From the NCBI GenBank assembly GCA_025054615.1, contig JANWZO010000023.1, positions 1 through 36,658 of the forward strand: 36,658 nucleotides of DNA. Reading direction: 5' to 3'. The notes under the pieces are model-generated. The model saw nothing but the letters and a program-made list of their open reading frames with translations. It was not told the origin of the DNA and did no database searches. The position numbers and the translations under genes are program-made. This document shows positions 9,660 through 18,681 of this stretch, in pieces. The stretch's first letter is position 1, and every line of letters starts with the position of its first letter. The stretch is from Kiritimatiellia bacterium. Lineage in GTDB: Bacteria > Verrucomicrobiota > Kiritimatiellia > CAIVKH01.

Positions 9660-10954
9660 AAGACCGATTGAAAATTTCCGCCCTGTTGGCGGCGGCGATT
9701 TTCAGCGGAACGGCGCTGGCTTATTCGCCGCGGAATCCATGGGCCCTTCTTTCCGCACTGGGCGTTCTCTTTGCTTGCCTGAGCATGAGAACCCACTTGA
9801 AGGCGCGGTTCGCTGCCGCGCTCGGTCTCCTGCTCATCGCGATTCCCTACGCGGGAATCCAAAACACCTTCCTGTTCGAATTATTCACCCAAATGGGCAT
9901 TTTCGCGGCGATGGCGCTGGGGCTGAACATCGTCGTAGGTATGGCCGGCCTCCTGGATCTGGGTTACGCGGCCTTCTTTGCCATTGGGGCATACACATGG
10001 GCCATTTTCGGATCGGCGCAGGCGTCAAACTTCATGGTGGGTAATTTTCCGCTCCCCGGCTGGCCTTATTTCTACATTTTCTGCGCGCTCGCGGTCGTAG
10101 CTGCCGCTCTGCTGGGAACGCTCATCGGCCTACCAGCTCTCCGCCTTCGTGGCGATTACCTCGCGATTGTGACGCTGGGGCTCGGGCAAACGGTCCGCGT
10201 ACTCGCCAACAATCTCGATCAGCCTGTCAATATCACCAATGGCCCGCAGGGCATCACGCCCATCGAGCGGCCGCCGATCGGATGGATTGAGTCGCTCCTC
10301 AACGCTGCGGGCCTGGAAGGTAGCCCTGCCGTCGGTTATGCGATTTTCTTCTATCTTCTTGTTCTGGCCGTGATCGGGATTGTCGTCCTGGTCAACCTTC
10401 GGCTGGACCGTTCACGATTTGGCCGCGCCTGGGTGGCCATTCGGGAGGATGAGCTTGCCGCGCGAGCCGTCGGCATTTCGCCCACGCGCACCAAGTTGCA
10501 GGCGTTTGCCACCGGTGCCGCGTTTTCCGGCGTGATGGGCGCAATCTTCTCCGCCAAACAACTGTTTGTTAGCCCGGAATCCTTCACGCTCCTGCAATCC
10601 ATCACGATCCTCGCCATGGTCATCCTCGGCGGGATGGGTTCCATTCGCGGGGCGCTGATCGGCGCCATGGCCGTCACGCTGTTGAACATTGAATTGTTGA
10701 AAAGTCTGTCGGAGTTTCTAGTTCGCCTCCGCCAGAGCGGATACGTCCTGAATCTCGGGCTGTTTTCCTTCGATTTTGCTTCGCTCTCCGACCAGGTCGA
10801 GCCTGCGAAATACGAGCGGATGATCTTCGGCGTTATCCTCGTTCTGATGATGATGTTCCGACCCAGCGGCCTTATTCCCGAAACGCGGCATCTTCTGGAA
10901 GAACAGGCCGAGCGGGAAACCGAATCACCGCGGACACCGCCTGGCGCGCCATGA
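9656..10954 (+). CDS. livM: Branched-chain amino-acid ABC transporter permease, LivM type
   Basis: A 432-residue permease partnering LivH. Diagnostic stretches are AAMALGLNIVVGMAGLLDLGYAAFFAIGAY, GLPALRLRGDYLAIVTLGLGQ and GRAWVAIREDELAARAVGI, then FSGVMGAIFSAKQLFVSPESF and VILGGMGSIRGALIGA. The frame opens ten codons upstream, but ATG 9656 overlaps the previous stop (ATGA) and begins with a normal hydrophobic N-terminus. It is longer than E. coli-type cores because of an extra loop near residues 355-385. The stop overlaps livG by ATGA. Confidence 0.9.
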   Translation: MKDRLKISALLAAAIFSGTALAYSPRNPWALLSALGVLFACLSMRTHLKARFAAALGLLLIAIPYAGIQNTFLFELFTQMGIFAAMALGLNIVVGMAGLLDLGYAAFFAIGAYTWAIFGSAQASNFMVGNFPLPGWPYFYIFCALAVVAAALLGTLIGLPALRLRGDYLAIVTLGLGQTVRVLANNLDQPVNITNGPQGITPIERPPIGWIESLLNAAGLEGSPAVGYAIFFYLLVLAVIGIVVLVNLRLDRSRFGRAWVAIREDELAARAVGISPTRTKLQAFATGAAFSGVMGAIFSAKQLFVSPESFTLLQSITILAMVILGGMGSIRGALIGAMAVTLLNIELLKSLSEFLVRLRQSGYVLNLGLFSFDFASLSDQVEPAKYERMIFGVILVLMMMFRPSGLIPETRHLLEEQAERETESPRTPPGAP

Positions 10955-11736
10955 TCCTTTCGGTCGAAAGGGTGACGAAAAGATTCGGCGGCCTTGTCGC
11001 CGTGAATGAGGTTTCGTTCGCTGTCGAGCCTCATGAGATTTTTTCGATCATCGGACCCAACGGGGCAGGCAAGACCACGTTGTTCAATGTGCTAACCGGC
11101 ATGTATCAGCCCGACGGAGGCCGGGTGATGTTTCAAGGCCGTCGCCTCTCTCATCTTGCGCCCGAACGCATCGCGGCTCGCGGTGTTGCCCGGACTTTCC
11201 AGAACATTCGCCTGTTCGGCGCAATGACGGTTTTTGAAAACGTGCTGGTCGGTCAGCACCCCCACATTCATTACACGTATTTGGATGCGCTTTTGCGAAG
11301 TCCCCGTTTCTATCGCGCCGAACGCGAGGCGCGCCGTCGCGCTCAGGAAGTCCTGGAATACATGGGTCTTGCTCACCGCGCCGACGAACTGGCCAGAAAC
11401 CTTCCCTACGGCGAACAGCGGCGTCTGGAAATCGCCCGTGCGCTGGCCCTCAATCCCAAACTCCTTCTCCTCGACGAGCCAGCGGCCGGTATGAACCCCA
11501 CTGAAACGGATGATATCAAACGTCTGATTCAAAAACTTCGCAATGAACTCGGTCTGACAATACTGCTCATTGAGCACCATATGGATGTGGTGATGGGCAT
11601 TTCGGACCGAATCGTCGTGTTGGACTACGGGAAAAAAATCGCGGAAGGCACGCCTGATGAGGTCAGGAGAAGCCCCGCTGTCATTGAGGCTTACCTCGGA
11701 AAGGGCGCGCTGGAGGAATCCATTGAACGGACCTGA
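10951..11736 (+). CDS. livG: Branched-chain amino-acid ABC transporter ATP-binding protein, LivG type
   Basis: A 261-residue ABC ATPase. Walker A is GPNGAGKTT, and the Q-loop region ARTFQNIRLFGAMTVFENVLVG is typical of LivG. The ABC signature is degenerate, LPYGEQRRLEIARAL, as usual in LivG. Walker B is LLLLDEPAAGMNP, and the switch His lies in LLIEHHMDVVM. The C-terminal tail IAEGTPDEVRRSPAVIEAYLG is the LivG/LivF family ending. It overlaps livM by four bases. Confidence 0.93.
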   Translation: MILSVERVTKRFGGLVAVNEVSFAVEPHEIFSIIGPNGAGKTTLFNVLTGMYQPDGGRVMFQGRRLSHLAPERIAARGVARTFQNIRLFGAMTVFENVLVGQHPHIHYTYLDALLRSPRFYRAEREARRRAQEVLEYMGLAHRADELARNLPYGEQRRLEIARALALNPKLLLLDEPAAGMNPTETDDIKRLIQKLRNELGLTILLIEHHMDVVMGISDRIVVLDYGKKIAEGTPDEVRRSPAVIEAYLGKGALEESIERT

Positions 11737-12484
11737 AACCAGGGAAGCATCAGCCCAGATCAATCGGGCGTCGACACTGCTCGAGCTGCGGGATGTCCAC
11801 GCGTTTTACGGGCATATCCATGCGCTTAAGGGTGTATCCCTCGAGGTCCGCGAAGGCGAAATCGTCACCCTGATCGGCTCGAACGGGGCCGGAAAGAGCA
11901 CCTGTTTGCGCTGCATTTCCGGTCTGGTTCACCCCAAATCCGGTTCCATCCGCTTCAAGGGCGCTGAAATTCAGTCCCTGAAACCGCACGCGATCGCCGC
12001 TCTCGGCATTGGCCACTCGCCCGAGGGCCGCCGGATCTTCCCCAAACTGACCGTGGAAGAAAACCTCGATCTGGGCGCCTATCTAGAGAGGGATAAGTCC
12101 GTGATCGCCCGCCGGAAGTCGGAGGTTTTCGAACTCTTCCCCCGCCTCGCCGAGAGGCGCCGGCAGGAGGGAGGCACTCTTTCTGGCGGAGAGCAGCAGA
12201 TGCTGGCCATTGGACGGGCCCTCATGCAGGACCCGGCGCTGCTTCTTCTGGACGAACCGACTCTCGGTCTGGCGCCGGTGCTGGTCGAGTCGCTCTTCGA
12301 GACCCTTCAAACCCTGCACCGCGTGGGCAAAACGATCCTGCTGGTCGAACAAAATGCTTGGCACGCTCTGCGTCTCGCTGAGCGGGCGTATGTTTTGCAA
12401 ACCGGCCGGATCACCCATGCCGGTCCCGCCTCTGAACTTGCCCGTGATCCGGACGTGCGGCGCGCCTACCTCGGGGGACCATGA
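11723..12484 (+). CDS. livF: Branched-chain amino-acid ABC transporter ATP-binding protein, LivF type
   Basis: A 253-residue ABC ATPase. Walker A is GSNGAGKST, the Q-loop region is GIGHSPEGRRIFPKLTVEENL, the signature is LSGGEQQMLAIGRAL, Walker B is LLLLDEPTLGLAP and the switch His is replaced by Asn in VEQNAW, which is normal for LivF. No ATG fits. TTG 11723 is chosen because GGAGGA sits about six bases upstream and the length then matches the family. It overlaps livG by 14 bases and the next gene by ATGA. Confidence 0.88.
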   Translation: MNGPETREASAQINRASTLLELRDVHAFYGHIHALKGVSLEVREGEIVTLIGSNGAGKSTCLRCISGLVHPKSGSIRFKGAEIQSLKPHAIAALGIGHSPEGRRIFPKLTVEENLDLGAYLERDKSVIARRKSEVFELFPRLAERRRQEGGTLSGGEQQMLAIGRALMQDPALLLLDEPTLGLAPVLVESLFETLQTLHRVGKTILLVEQNAWHALRLAERAYVLQTGRITHAGPASELARDPDVRRAYLGGP

Positions 12485-12915
12485 CGGTGGAGATGCGGCG
12501 AACCCGGAGCAAGGGCACACAGTTTTACGCCGCGGCCCGCGGATTTACGTACGTCGAAGTGATGGTTGCACTGGGGATTGTCGCCCTGCTTACCGCTGTG
12601 ATGGTCCAAACACTTTCTACCATCCGGCGGGCCGAAACGTCGCTGGATCAGCTTGAAAGGGCCGCGCATATAGCGAATGAACTCGTCGTCGACTTGTACA
12701 TCCACGGAACGGCATCCAACGTCTTCCGCCGACATGCGGATGACTGGGTTTTCAACGAGCGATTGGAAGAAACGGGCCCCGCGACGAGCCGGTTCAAATG
12801 GATCATTTGGGAGATCGCACCAACCGCTGTCCCATCTGCCGCATGGCGGGTTTGTGTGGCCGCCGAGGCAACGCCACAACTCGCTTACTTCAGATCCACA
12901 TCAACGCCTAGATAA
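12481..12915 (+). CDS. Prepilin-type (GspI-like) pseudopilin, lone gene at the end of the liv operon
   Basis: A 144-residue protein with a type IV prepilin N-terminus. A basic leader of about 20 residues ends in Gly, followed by FTYVEVMVALGIVALLTAV with Glu at position +5 of the mature protein. This is the PilD/GspO cleavage and methylation signature. The mature part is short and mixed, resembling minor pseudopilins such as GspI. No other type II secretion or pilus genes lie in the window. It overlaps livF by four bases, so it is co-translated with the transporter. Its partners are unknown. Confidence 0.7.
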   Translation: MTVEMRRTRSKGTQFYAAARGFTYVEVMVALGIVALLTAVMVQTLSTIRRAETSLDQLERAAHIANELVVDLYIHGTASNVFRRHADDWVFNERLEETGPATSRFKWIIWEIAPTAVPSAAWRVCVAAEATPQLAYFRSTSTPR

Positions 12916-13048
12916 ATGAGTCGTAGGGATCGTTTTCGTGAGAGGCTTCGCACCCGCCAAGGAATCAAAAATTATTGGATGCTAAATTCGACTCTGGTCG
13001 GTCAGATCGCCAACGCTCAACTCTGTCGTAGATAATTCCCCAATTCTT

Positions 13049-13507
13049 TCAGGGGGATACTGTCTCCGGCTCCGCGGGAGCTTCGGGAACCGCCTGTTCG
13101 GCCGAAGGGATCGGCTCGGCCGTTTCCGGCTGCGCGGTATCCGGTCCTGGCATCAGAGTGGTTTGAGGGGCGGGCGGTGTTTCACCCGGCGCAACGGGCT
13201 CTTCTGCCCCCACTGGGGCGATCGGCGGCTGGACCGTTCCAAATCGTTCGTCGATCAATGAACGTTCGGATCGTTGCGTAAAGACCATCCCAAGCAGAGC
13301 AGTATTTGCCAAAAAAATCAGGCCCAACGTCACCGTAATTTTGGTCAGCACGTTCCCCGCGCGCGACCCAAACAAGGTTTCACCCACCCCTGCTCCAAAC
13401 GCCAAGCCGAGGCCTTCACTTTTGGACTTTTGAATCAGGATGACGGCGATTAGCAGAAAACAGGTGACCACCTCTACCAGAATCAGAAGAACTCGCAGAA
13501 TGCCCAT
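13049..13507 (-). CDS. secG: Preprotein translocase subunit SecG
   Basis: A 152-residue protein with two membrane helices. The family region is VVTCFLLIAVILIQKSKSEG, then GLAFGAGVGETLFGSRAGNVLTKIT and the second helix. SecG assists SecYEG-mediated export. The C-terminal 60 or so residues form an acidic tail rich in Pro, Glu and Ala, longer than in E. coli. It is 18 bases downstream of tpiA and last in the glycolytic operon, a linkage seen in many bacteria. Confidence 0.92.
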   Translation of the reverse strand: MGILRVLLILVEVVTCFLLIAVILIQKSKSEGLGLAFGAGVGETLFGSRAGNVLTKITVTLGLIFLANTALLGMVFTQRSERSLIDERFGTVQPPIAPVGAEEPVAPGETPPAPQTTLMPGPDTAQPETAEPIPSAEQAVPEAPAEPETVSP

Positions 13508-13525
13508 GGACTGAACACTACCTCC

Positions 13526-14281
13526 TTACATCGCGCCGCGAACAATTTCAACAAACGAGCGAGCGTCGAGTGAGGCGCCCCCGATCAACCCGCCATCAAT
13601 ATCTGGCTGGCTGAACAGCTCGCGGGCATTCGACGGCTTGACGCTCCCGCCGTACTGAATCCGCACGGAGTTCGCTACGGTTTGATCGGCCATATCACGT
13701 ACCAACCGCCGGATAAACGCATGAACCTCTTGAGCCTGTTGCGGCGTGGCCGTCTTGCCGGTTCCGATGGCCCAAACAGGCTCATACGCTATGATTGTCT
13801 CAACCAGCTCCCGTGGGCTCAAACCGGCCAGGCTGCCGCGCACCTGCCTAGCAACCACCTCCTCGGTCTTTCCCTCCTCGCGTTCCTGCAACGTCTCTCC
13901 CACACAGACAATCGGCTTAAGATTGGCCGCGTGCGCCGCCTTGACCTTCTTGTTGATCATCTCATCCGTTTCGCAGAAATATTGGCGACGCTCACTGTGC
14001 CCTAAAATAACGTAATGGCAATAGAGTTCGCGCAGCATTTCGGCCGAAATTTCCCCGGTGTATGCGCCGTTCCGCTCCCAATGCATGTTCTGGGCGCCCA
14101 GATCGAGGTGGCTTCCGGAGATGGCCTCGCTCACGGCTTTCAGCGCGGTAAAGGGCGGACACAAGATGACATCAACTTCGATGCAGTTGCCCAACTCGCG
14201 CCGGATTGCAGTTGCGAGATCAACCGCCTCGGCCACGGTCTTATTCATTTTCCAATTGCCTGCCACGATGGGCTTTCGCAT
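13526..14281 (-). CDS. tpiA: Triosephosphate isomerase
   Basis: A 251-residue TIM-barrel enzyme that interconverts dihydroxyacetone phosphate and glyceraldehyde 3-phosphate. The N-terminus is KPIVAGNWKMNKT (catalytic Asn and Lys). The catalytic His lies in VILGHSERRQYF and the catalytic Glu in IIAYEPVWAIGTGKTATPQQAQE. The phosphate-binding loop is IQYGGSVKPSNA, followed by DGGLIGGASLD. Length and motifs are standard. The gene is third in gap-pgk-tpiA-secG. Confidence 0.97.
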   Translation of the reverse strand: MRKPIVAGNWKMNKTVAEAVDLATAIRRELGNCIEVDVILCPPFTALKAVSEAISGSHLDLGAQNMHWERNGAYTGEISAEMLRELYCHYVILGHSERRQYFCETDEMINKKVKAAHAANLKPIVCVGETLQEREEGKTEEVVARQVRGSLAGLSPRELVETIIAYEPVWAIGTGKTATPQQAQEVHAFIRRLVRDMADQTVANSVRIQYGGSVKPSNARELFSQPDIDGGLIGGASLDARSFVEIVRGAM

Positions 14282-14328
14282 AAGAGCGAGCTCCGATTCT
14301 GAAAGGACCGGGGTCTGATACCAAATGA

Positions 14329-15588
14329 TTAGGGCTTGTCGGTCAGAGCGACGACGCCCGGAAGGGCTTTGCCTTCCAGAAATTCAAGGCTGGCGCCGCC
14401 GCCAGTGCTAATGTGGCTCATCTTGTCTGCCAAACCGCTCTTGTTGACCGCCGCCACGCTGTCTCCGCCACCGATAATACTCAGGCATGGTGTATTAGCG
14501 ATGGCGCGGGCCACGGCCATTGTTCCGGCCGCAAAAGGTTCCATTTCAAAACAACCCATCGGTCCGTTCCAAACGACAGTTTTCGCGCGGGAGATTTCCC
14601 TGGCGAAGAGGTCCGCCGTCTGGGGTCCGATATCGAGCGCCATCCAGTTTTCCTCGATGCCGCCCTCGCCAACAACTTTCGTTGCGGCGTCCGCGGCAAA
14701 CCGGTCGGCAATCACATGGTCGATCGGGAGCAGCAGCCTGACGCCTTTTGATTCGGCCTGCTTCAAGATATCAGCCGCTAGGGCCACCTTGTCCTCTTCC
14801 ACCAGCGACTTGCCCGTGGGAATTCCCTTGGCCCGATAGAACGTGTAGGCCATCGCCCCACCGATCAGGAGCGAATCGACCTTGTTCAAGAGGTTGGTAA
14901 TGACATTCACCTTGTCGCTGACTTTTGCGCCGCCTAAAATTGCGACAAATGGCCGCTCGGGACTGGCGAGCGCCCGGCCCAGATATCGGACCTCGCGCTC
15001 CATCAGGAATCCGGCAACATTCGTCTTGAAGAATTTGCAGATCACCGCGGTCGACGCGTGAGCGCGGTGCGCCGTGCCAAACGCATCGTTGACATAAAGG
15101 TCGCCGAGCTCGGCAAGCTGTCGGGCAAACTCTTCCTGCTTCTTCTTCATCTCCGCCTTGGCTGCCTTTTTGACCTCTTCGGGAGCGTCATCGGCAACCT
15201 TGACCTTCCCCTCTTCCTCTTTGTGAAAGCGTAGGTTTTCGAGCAGGAGAATCTGCTGCTGTCGATGGAGGGATTCGGCCATGGCTTTCACTTCCGGCCC
15301 CACGCAGTCCGGCGCGAAGAGCACGGGGCGATGCAGCAGTTCGGAAAGATGATCTGCCACGGGTTTCAGGCTGAATTCCGCCTCGTAGCCTTTGCCCTTC
15401 GGACGGCCCAGATGGCTCATCAAGATGACGGACGCCCCGTGGTCCAAGATATATTTGATCGTGGGCAGGGCCGCACGGATCCGCGTGTCATCAACGACGC
15501 GCCCATTTTCGACAGGCACGTTGAAATCCACCCGGACAAGCACCCGCTTGCCTTTCAGATCGACGTCAGCGATCGTAAGCTTATTCAT
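14329..15588 (-). CDS. pgk: Phosphoglycerate kinase
   Basis: A 419-residue two-domain glycolytic kinase that makes ATP from 1,3-bisphosphoglycerate. The N-domain has [16 protein letters not shown] and [17 protein letters not shown]. The nucleotide-domain glycine motif is [18 protein letters not shown], and [19 protein letters not shown] is the ATP-binding loop. An extra Lys/Glu-rich stretch (about residues 126-157) precedes [16 protein letters not shown]. That form resembles the longer Pgk of planctomycete/chlamydia-like and eukaryotic type, a weak hint to lineage. Confidence 0.97.
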   Translation of the reverse strand: MNKLTIADVDLKGKRVLVRVDFNVPVENGRVVDDTRIRAALPTIKYILDHGASVILMSHLGRPKGKGYEAEFSLKPVADHLSELLHRPVLFAPDCVGPEVKAMAESLHRQQQILLLENLRFHKEEEGKVKVADDAPEEVKKAAKAEMKKKQEEFARQLAELGDLYVNDAFGTAHRAHASTAVICKFFKTNVAGFLMEREVRYLGRALASPERPFVAILGGAKVSDKVNVITNLLNKVDSLLIGGAMAYTFYRAKGIPTGKSLVEEDKVALAADILKQAESKGVRLLLPIDHVIADRFAADAATKVVGEGGIEENWMALDIGPQTADLFAREISRAKTVVWNGPMGCFEMEPFAAGTMAVARAIANTPCLSIIGGGDSVAAVNKSGLADKMSHISTGGGASLEFLEGKALPGVVALTDKP

Positions 15589-15640
15589 GGGTCAGGTTCT
15601 CCCGGCTGACCGCGCAAGGCGCAGCAGCAAGCCGCTAGGT

Positions 15641-16732
<1,092 letters not shown>

Positions 16733-16742
16733 TCAAGCTGTG

Positions 16743-16768
16743 TTGCCGGATTGGTTACGTCCGGCCAA
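16743..16768. repeat. Inverted repeat in the gap leader
   Basis: TTGCCGGA (16743-16750) and TCCGGCCAA (16760-16768) form an interrupted inverted repeat, with one unpaired base and a nine-base loop. It lies between the presumed gap promoter and its ribosome site. It could be an operator for a glycolytic regulator or an mRNA hairpin. Confidence 0.4.
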
Positions 16769-16780
16769 ATCAAGACGGCA

Positions 16781-16809
16781 TGTGTAACGCAGGCGATGAT
16801 CCCCGTCAA
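16781..16809 (-). promoter_or_regulatory. Possible sigma70-type promoter of the gap-pgk-tpiA-secG operon
   Basis: On the minus strand TTGACG (16809-16804) is followed after 17 bases by TACACA (16786-16781). The -35 box is good and the -10 box is poor (three of six). It is the best-placed pair upstream of gap, about 70 bases before the start codon. Confidence 0.3.
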
Positions 16810-16899
16810 CCGACATCGAAAAAATCAGGTTTTCCCTTATAGACCTCGCATCTGACCGAATGGAGGGATATACTTTTCATTACTGAAAGGATTGCTGCC

Positions 16900-17658
16900 A
16901 TGAGCATGACCCGACGAGAAGCCATTCGAGCGGCGACCTTTGGCGCGTTAGCTGCGGTTGCCGCATTACGATCACCGAGGGCCGTCGCGCAGACCGACGG
17001 AACACCGTTGGTTCCTCCAGCGCCTCCACCCACGCCTCCGGGACCCTTTTCGCTGGGCCCCCTTCCCTATCCGCCCGAGGCGTTGGAACCCCACATTGAC
17101 GCCATGACCATGTCGATTCACTACGGCAAACATCACGCGGCGTACGTCAACAATTTGAATCGCGCGATTTCTCAATATCCTCACCTTGCCGGTCGCTCCC
17201 TCGAGGATTTGTTGCAAAACCTCGATGAGTTGCCGGATGACATCCGGACGGCCGTGCGGAACAATGGCGGGGGTCACGCAAATCACACGTTGTTCTGGAA
17301 AACCCTTTCGCCATCCGGCGGGGGTCTCCCAGGCGGCGCCCTGATGGAAGCGATCGAATCGCAGTTAGGCGGATTCGAAGCCTTCAAAGACGCGTTGACA
17401 CGAGCGGCGCTTTCCGTGTTCGGCAGCGGGTGGGCCTGGCTCTCGCTCGATTCGGAAAATCGGCTCGTCGTGGAGTCGCTTCCCAACCAGGACAGCCCGC
17501 TGATGTTCGGCCGAAAACCGCTTTTTGGCATCGACGTTTGGGAGCACGCCTATTACCTCAAGTACCAAAATCGACGTGCCGAATATGTCGCCGCGGTTTG
17601 GAATATCGTGAACTGGCCGGCCGTCGAGGCCAACTACACGGAATCACTGTCCAGTTGA
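16900..17658 (+). CDS. sodA: Exported superoxide dismutase, Mn type
   Basis: A 252-residue Fe/Mn superoxide dismutase preceded by an export leader. The first 30 residues contain a twin-Arg pair ([12 protein letters not shown]) and a hydrophobic stretch ending AVAQ, a plausible Tat signal. A proline-rich linker (about residues 38-50) follows. Metal ligands are His74 (SIHYGKHH), His129 ([10 protein letters not shown]), Asp212 and His216 (DVWEHAYY). Gly-Gly-His and NQDSPL (Gln197) favour manganese over iron. The enzyme probably detoxifies superoxide outside the cytoplasm. AAAGGA precedes ATG 16900; MTRRE at 16906 is an alternative start. It is divergent from gap and 10 bases before the SRAP gene. 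Confidence 0.93.
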   Translation: MSMTRREAIRAATFGALAAVAALRSPRAVAQTDGTPLVPPAPPPTPPGPFSLGPLPYPPEALEPHIDAMTMSIHYGKHHAAYVNNLNRAISQYPHLAGRSLEDLLQNLDELPDDIRTAVRNNGGGHANHTLFWKTLSPSGGGLPGGALMEAIESQLGGFEAFKDALTRAALSVFGSGWAWLSLDSENRLVVESLPNQDSPLMFGRKPLFGIDVWEHAYYLKYQNRRAEYVAAVWNIVNWPAVEANYTESLSS

Positions 17659-17668
17659 GACGTTCGAC

Positions 17669-18379
17669 GTGTGCGGTCGACTGGTTGTCTCCTCTACTGC
17701 TGAACAATTGGCACAGGCCGTGAGGGCCTCTCGCGTGGAGGGGGAGCAGGCGCCGAGCTACAACGTGTCGCCGACCCAGCCCGTACCGGCGGTTCTCAAC
17801 GAGGATCGTGACATCCTCCGTTGGGTACGGTGGGGACTGATCAAACCAAAGTCGCAAGGAATTTCGCCTGGTGGCGTCCTTTTCAATGCACGGGTCGAAA
17901 CCGTTTTTCAGAAGCCGGCATTTCGTCATGCGGCGCGCGCACGGCGTTGTGTGATTGTAGCCGACGGTTTTTATGAATGGGCGCCCGCTTTGTCAGCAAA
18001 ACGGCAGCCGTGGTTCTTCCGGCAAAAGAGCCGAACTCCGCTGTTGATTGCCGGGCTTTGGGAACGAGAAGCTGAACATTCTGGACCTCATTCAATCGCA
18101 TACTCTTGCACGATTCTCACCACAGAAGCTATCGGGCCCGTTCGACCTATCCACCATCGCATGCCTCTTTTTTTGAGGGAAATGGATCTGGAGGGCTGGC
18201 TCTCCCGTGTCGAGTGGACAAGCAATGAGTGGACCGATTTTTTGGATGAAATTGCTGTACCGGACCTAGAAGCCTATCCGGTAGGCACGCGGGTCAATTC
18301 TACGTCAAATAATGGCCCCGATTTGATTTTGCCGGCAGCGCCGAGTGAGTTCGCCAGTCAGTTGGATCTGTTTGGGTAG
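17669..18379 (+). CDS. SRAP-domain (YedK/HMCES-like) abasic-site crosslink protein
   Basis: A 236-residue SOS-response-associated-peptidase family protein. Family members shield abasic sites in single-stranded DNA through a covalent bond with Cys2. The start MCGRLVV is diagnostic and fixes the start at GTG 17669. Other conserved features are YNVSPTQPVPAV, RWGLIKP, FNARVETV (Asn and Glu of the active site), RRCVIVADGFYEW and the catalytic His in IHHRMPLFL. It follows sodA by 10 bases, so the two probably share a transcript. The combination suggests an oxidative-damage role. Confidence 0.93.
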   Translation: MCGRLVVSSTAEQLAQAVRASRVEGEQAPSYNVSPTQPVPAVLNEDRDILRWVRWGLIKPKSQGISPGGVLFNARVETVFQKPAFRHAARARRCVIVADGFYEWAPALSAKRQPWFFRQKSRTPLLIAGLWEREAEHSGPHSIAYSCTILTTEAIGPVRPIHHRMPLFLREMDLEGWLSRVEWTSNEWTDFLDEIAVPDLEAYPVGTRVNSTSNNGPDLILPAAPSEFASQLDLFG

Positions 18380-18681
18380 GCGCCAGATGCATGAGGCGTG
18401 AAGACTTCAGGGCATGCACCGAAAACAGGCACAGCAGATTATGAATCTTGGGGATCCTACTTCTCATCATCGAACGTTCAACCTGGCAAAATCGGCATCA
18501 CCTGATGCAAAAACCATTCTGGCTGGGGGAAACTGACTTTATCGGATTCCTGTCTTGGTCTTTCTCGCGCGGATTTGTTTTCGGAGAAATCTGAAATGAC
18601 TCTTGCGGGGAGATCCCCTAAAATCCGGCTCTTCTCTTTTGTAACTTAACCGATCCCAGCCTGTAGGCGGATCACATTTCA
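18380..18681. other. Intergenic region, no gene recognised
   Basis: About 300 bases between the SRAP gene and the DUF2079 gene. A weak GCGCC/GGCGT inverted repeat lies just after the SRAP stop. No tRNA-like, riboswitch-like or clear promoter sequence was found, and short frames lack coding character. Confidence 0.5.

Noticed and set aside
12916-13048. Possible terminator between the pseudopilin and secG
   Set aside because: Only a four-pair CCCC/GGGG match with a ten-base loop was found, too weak to report.
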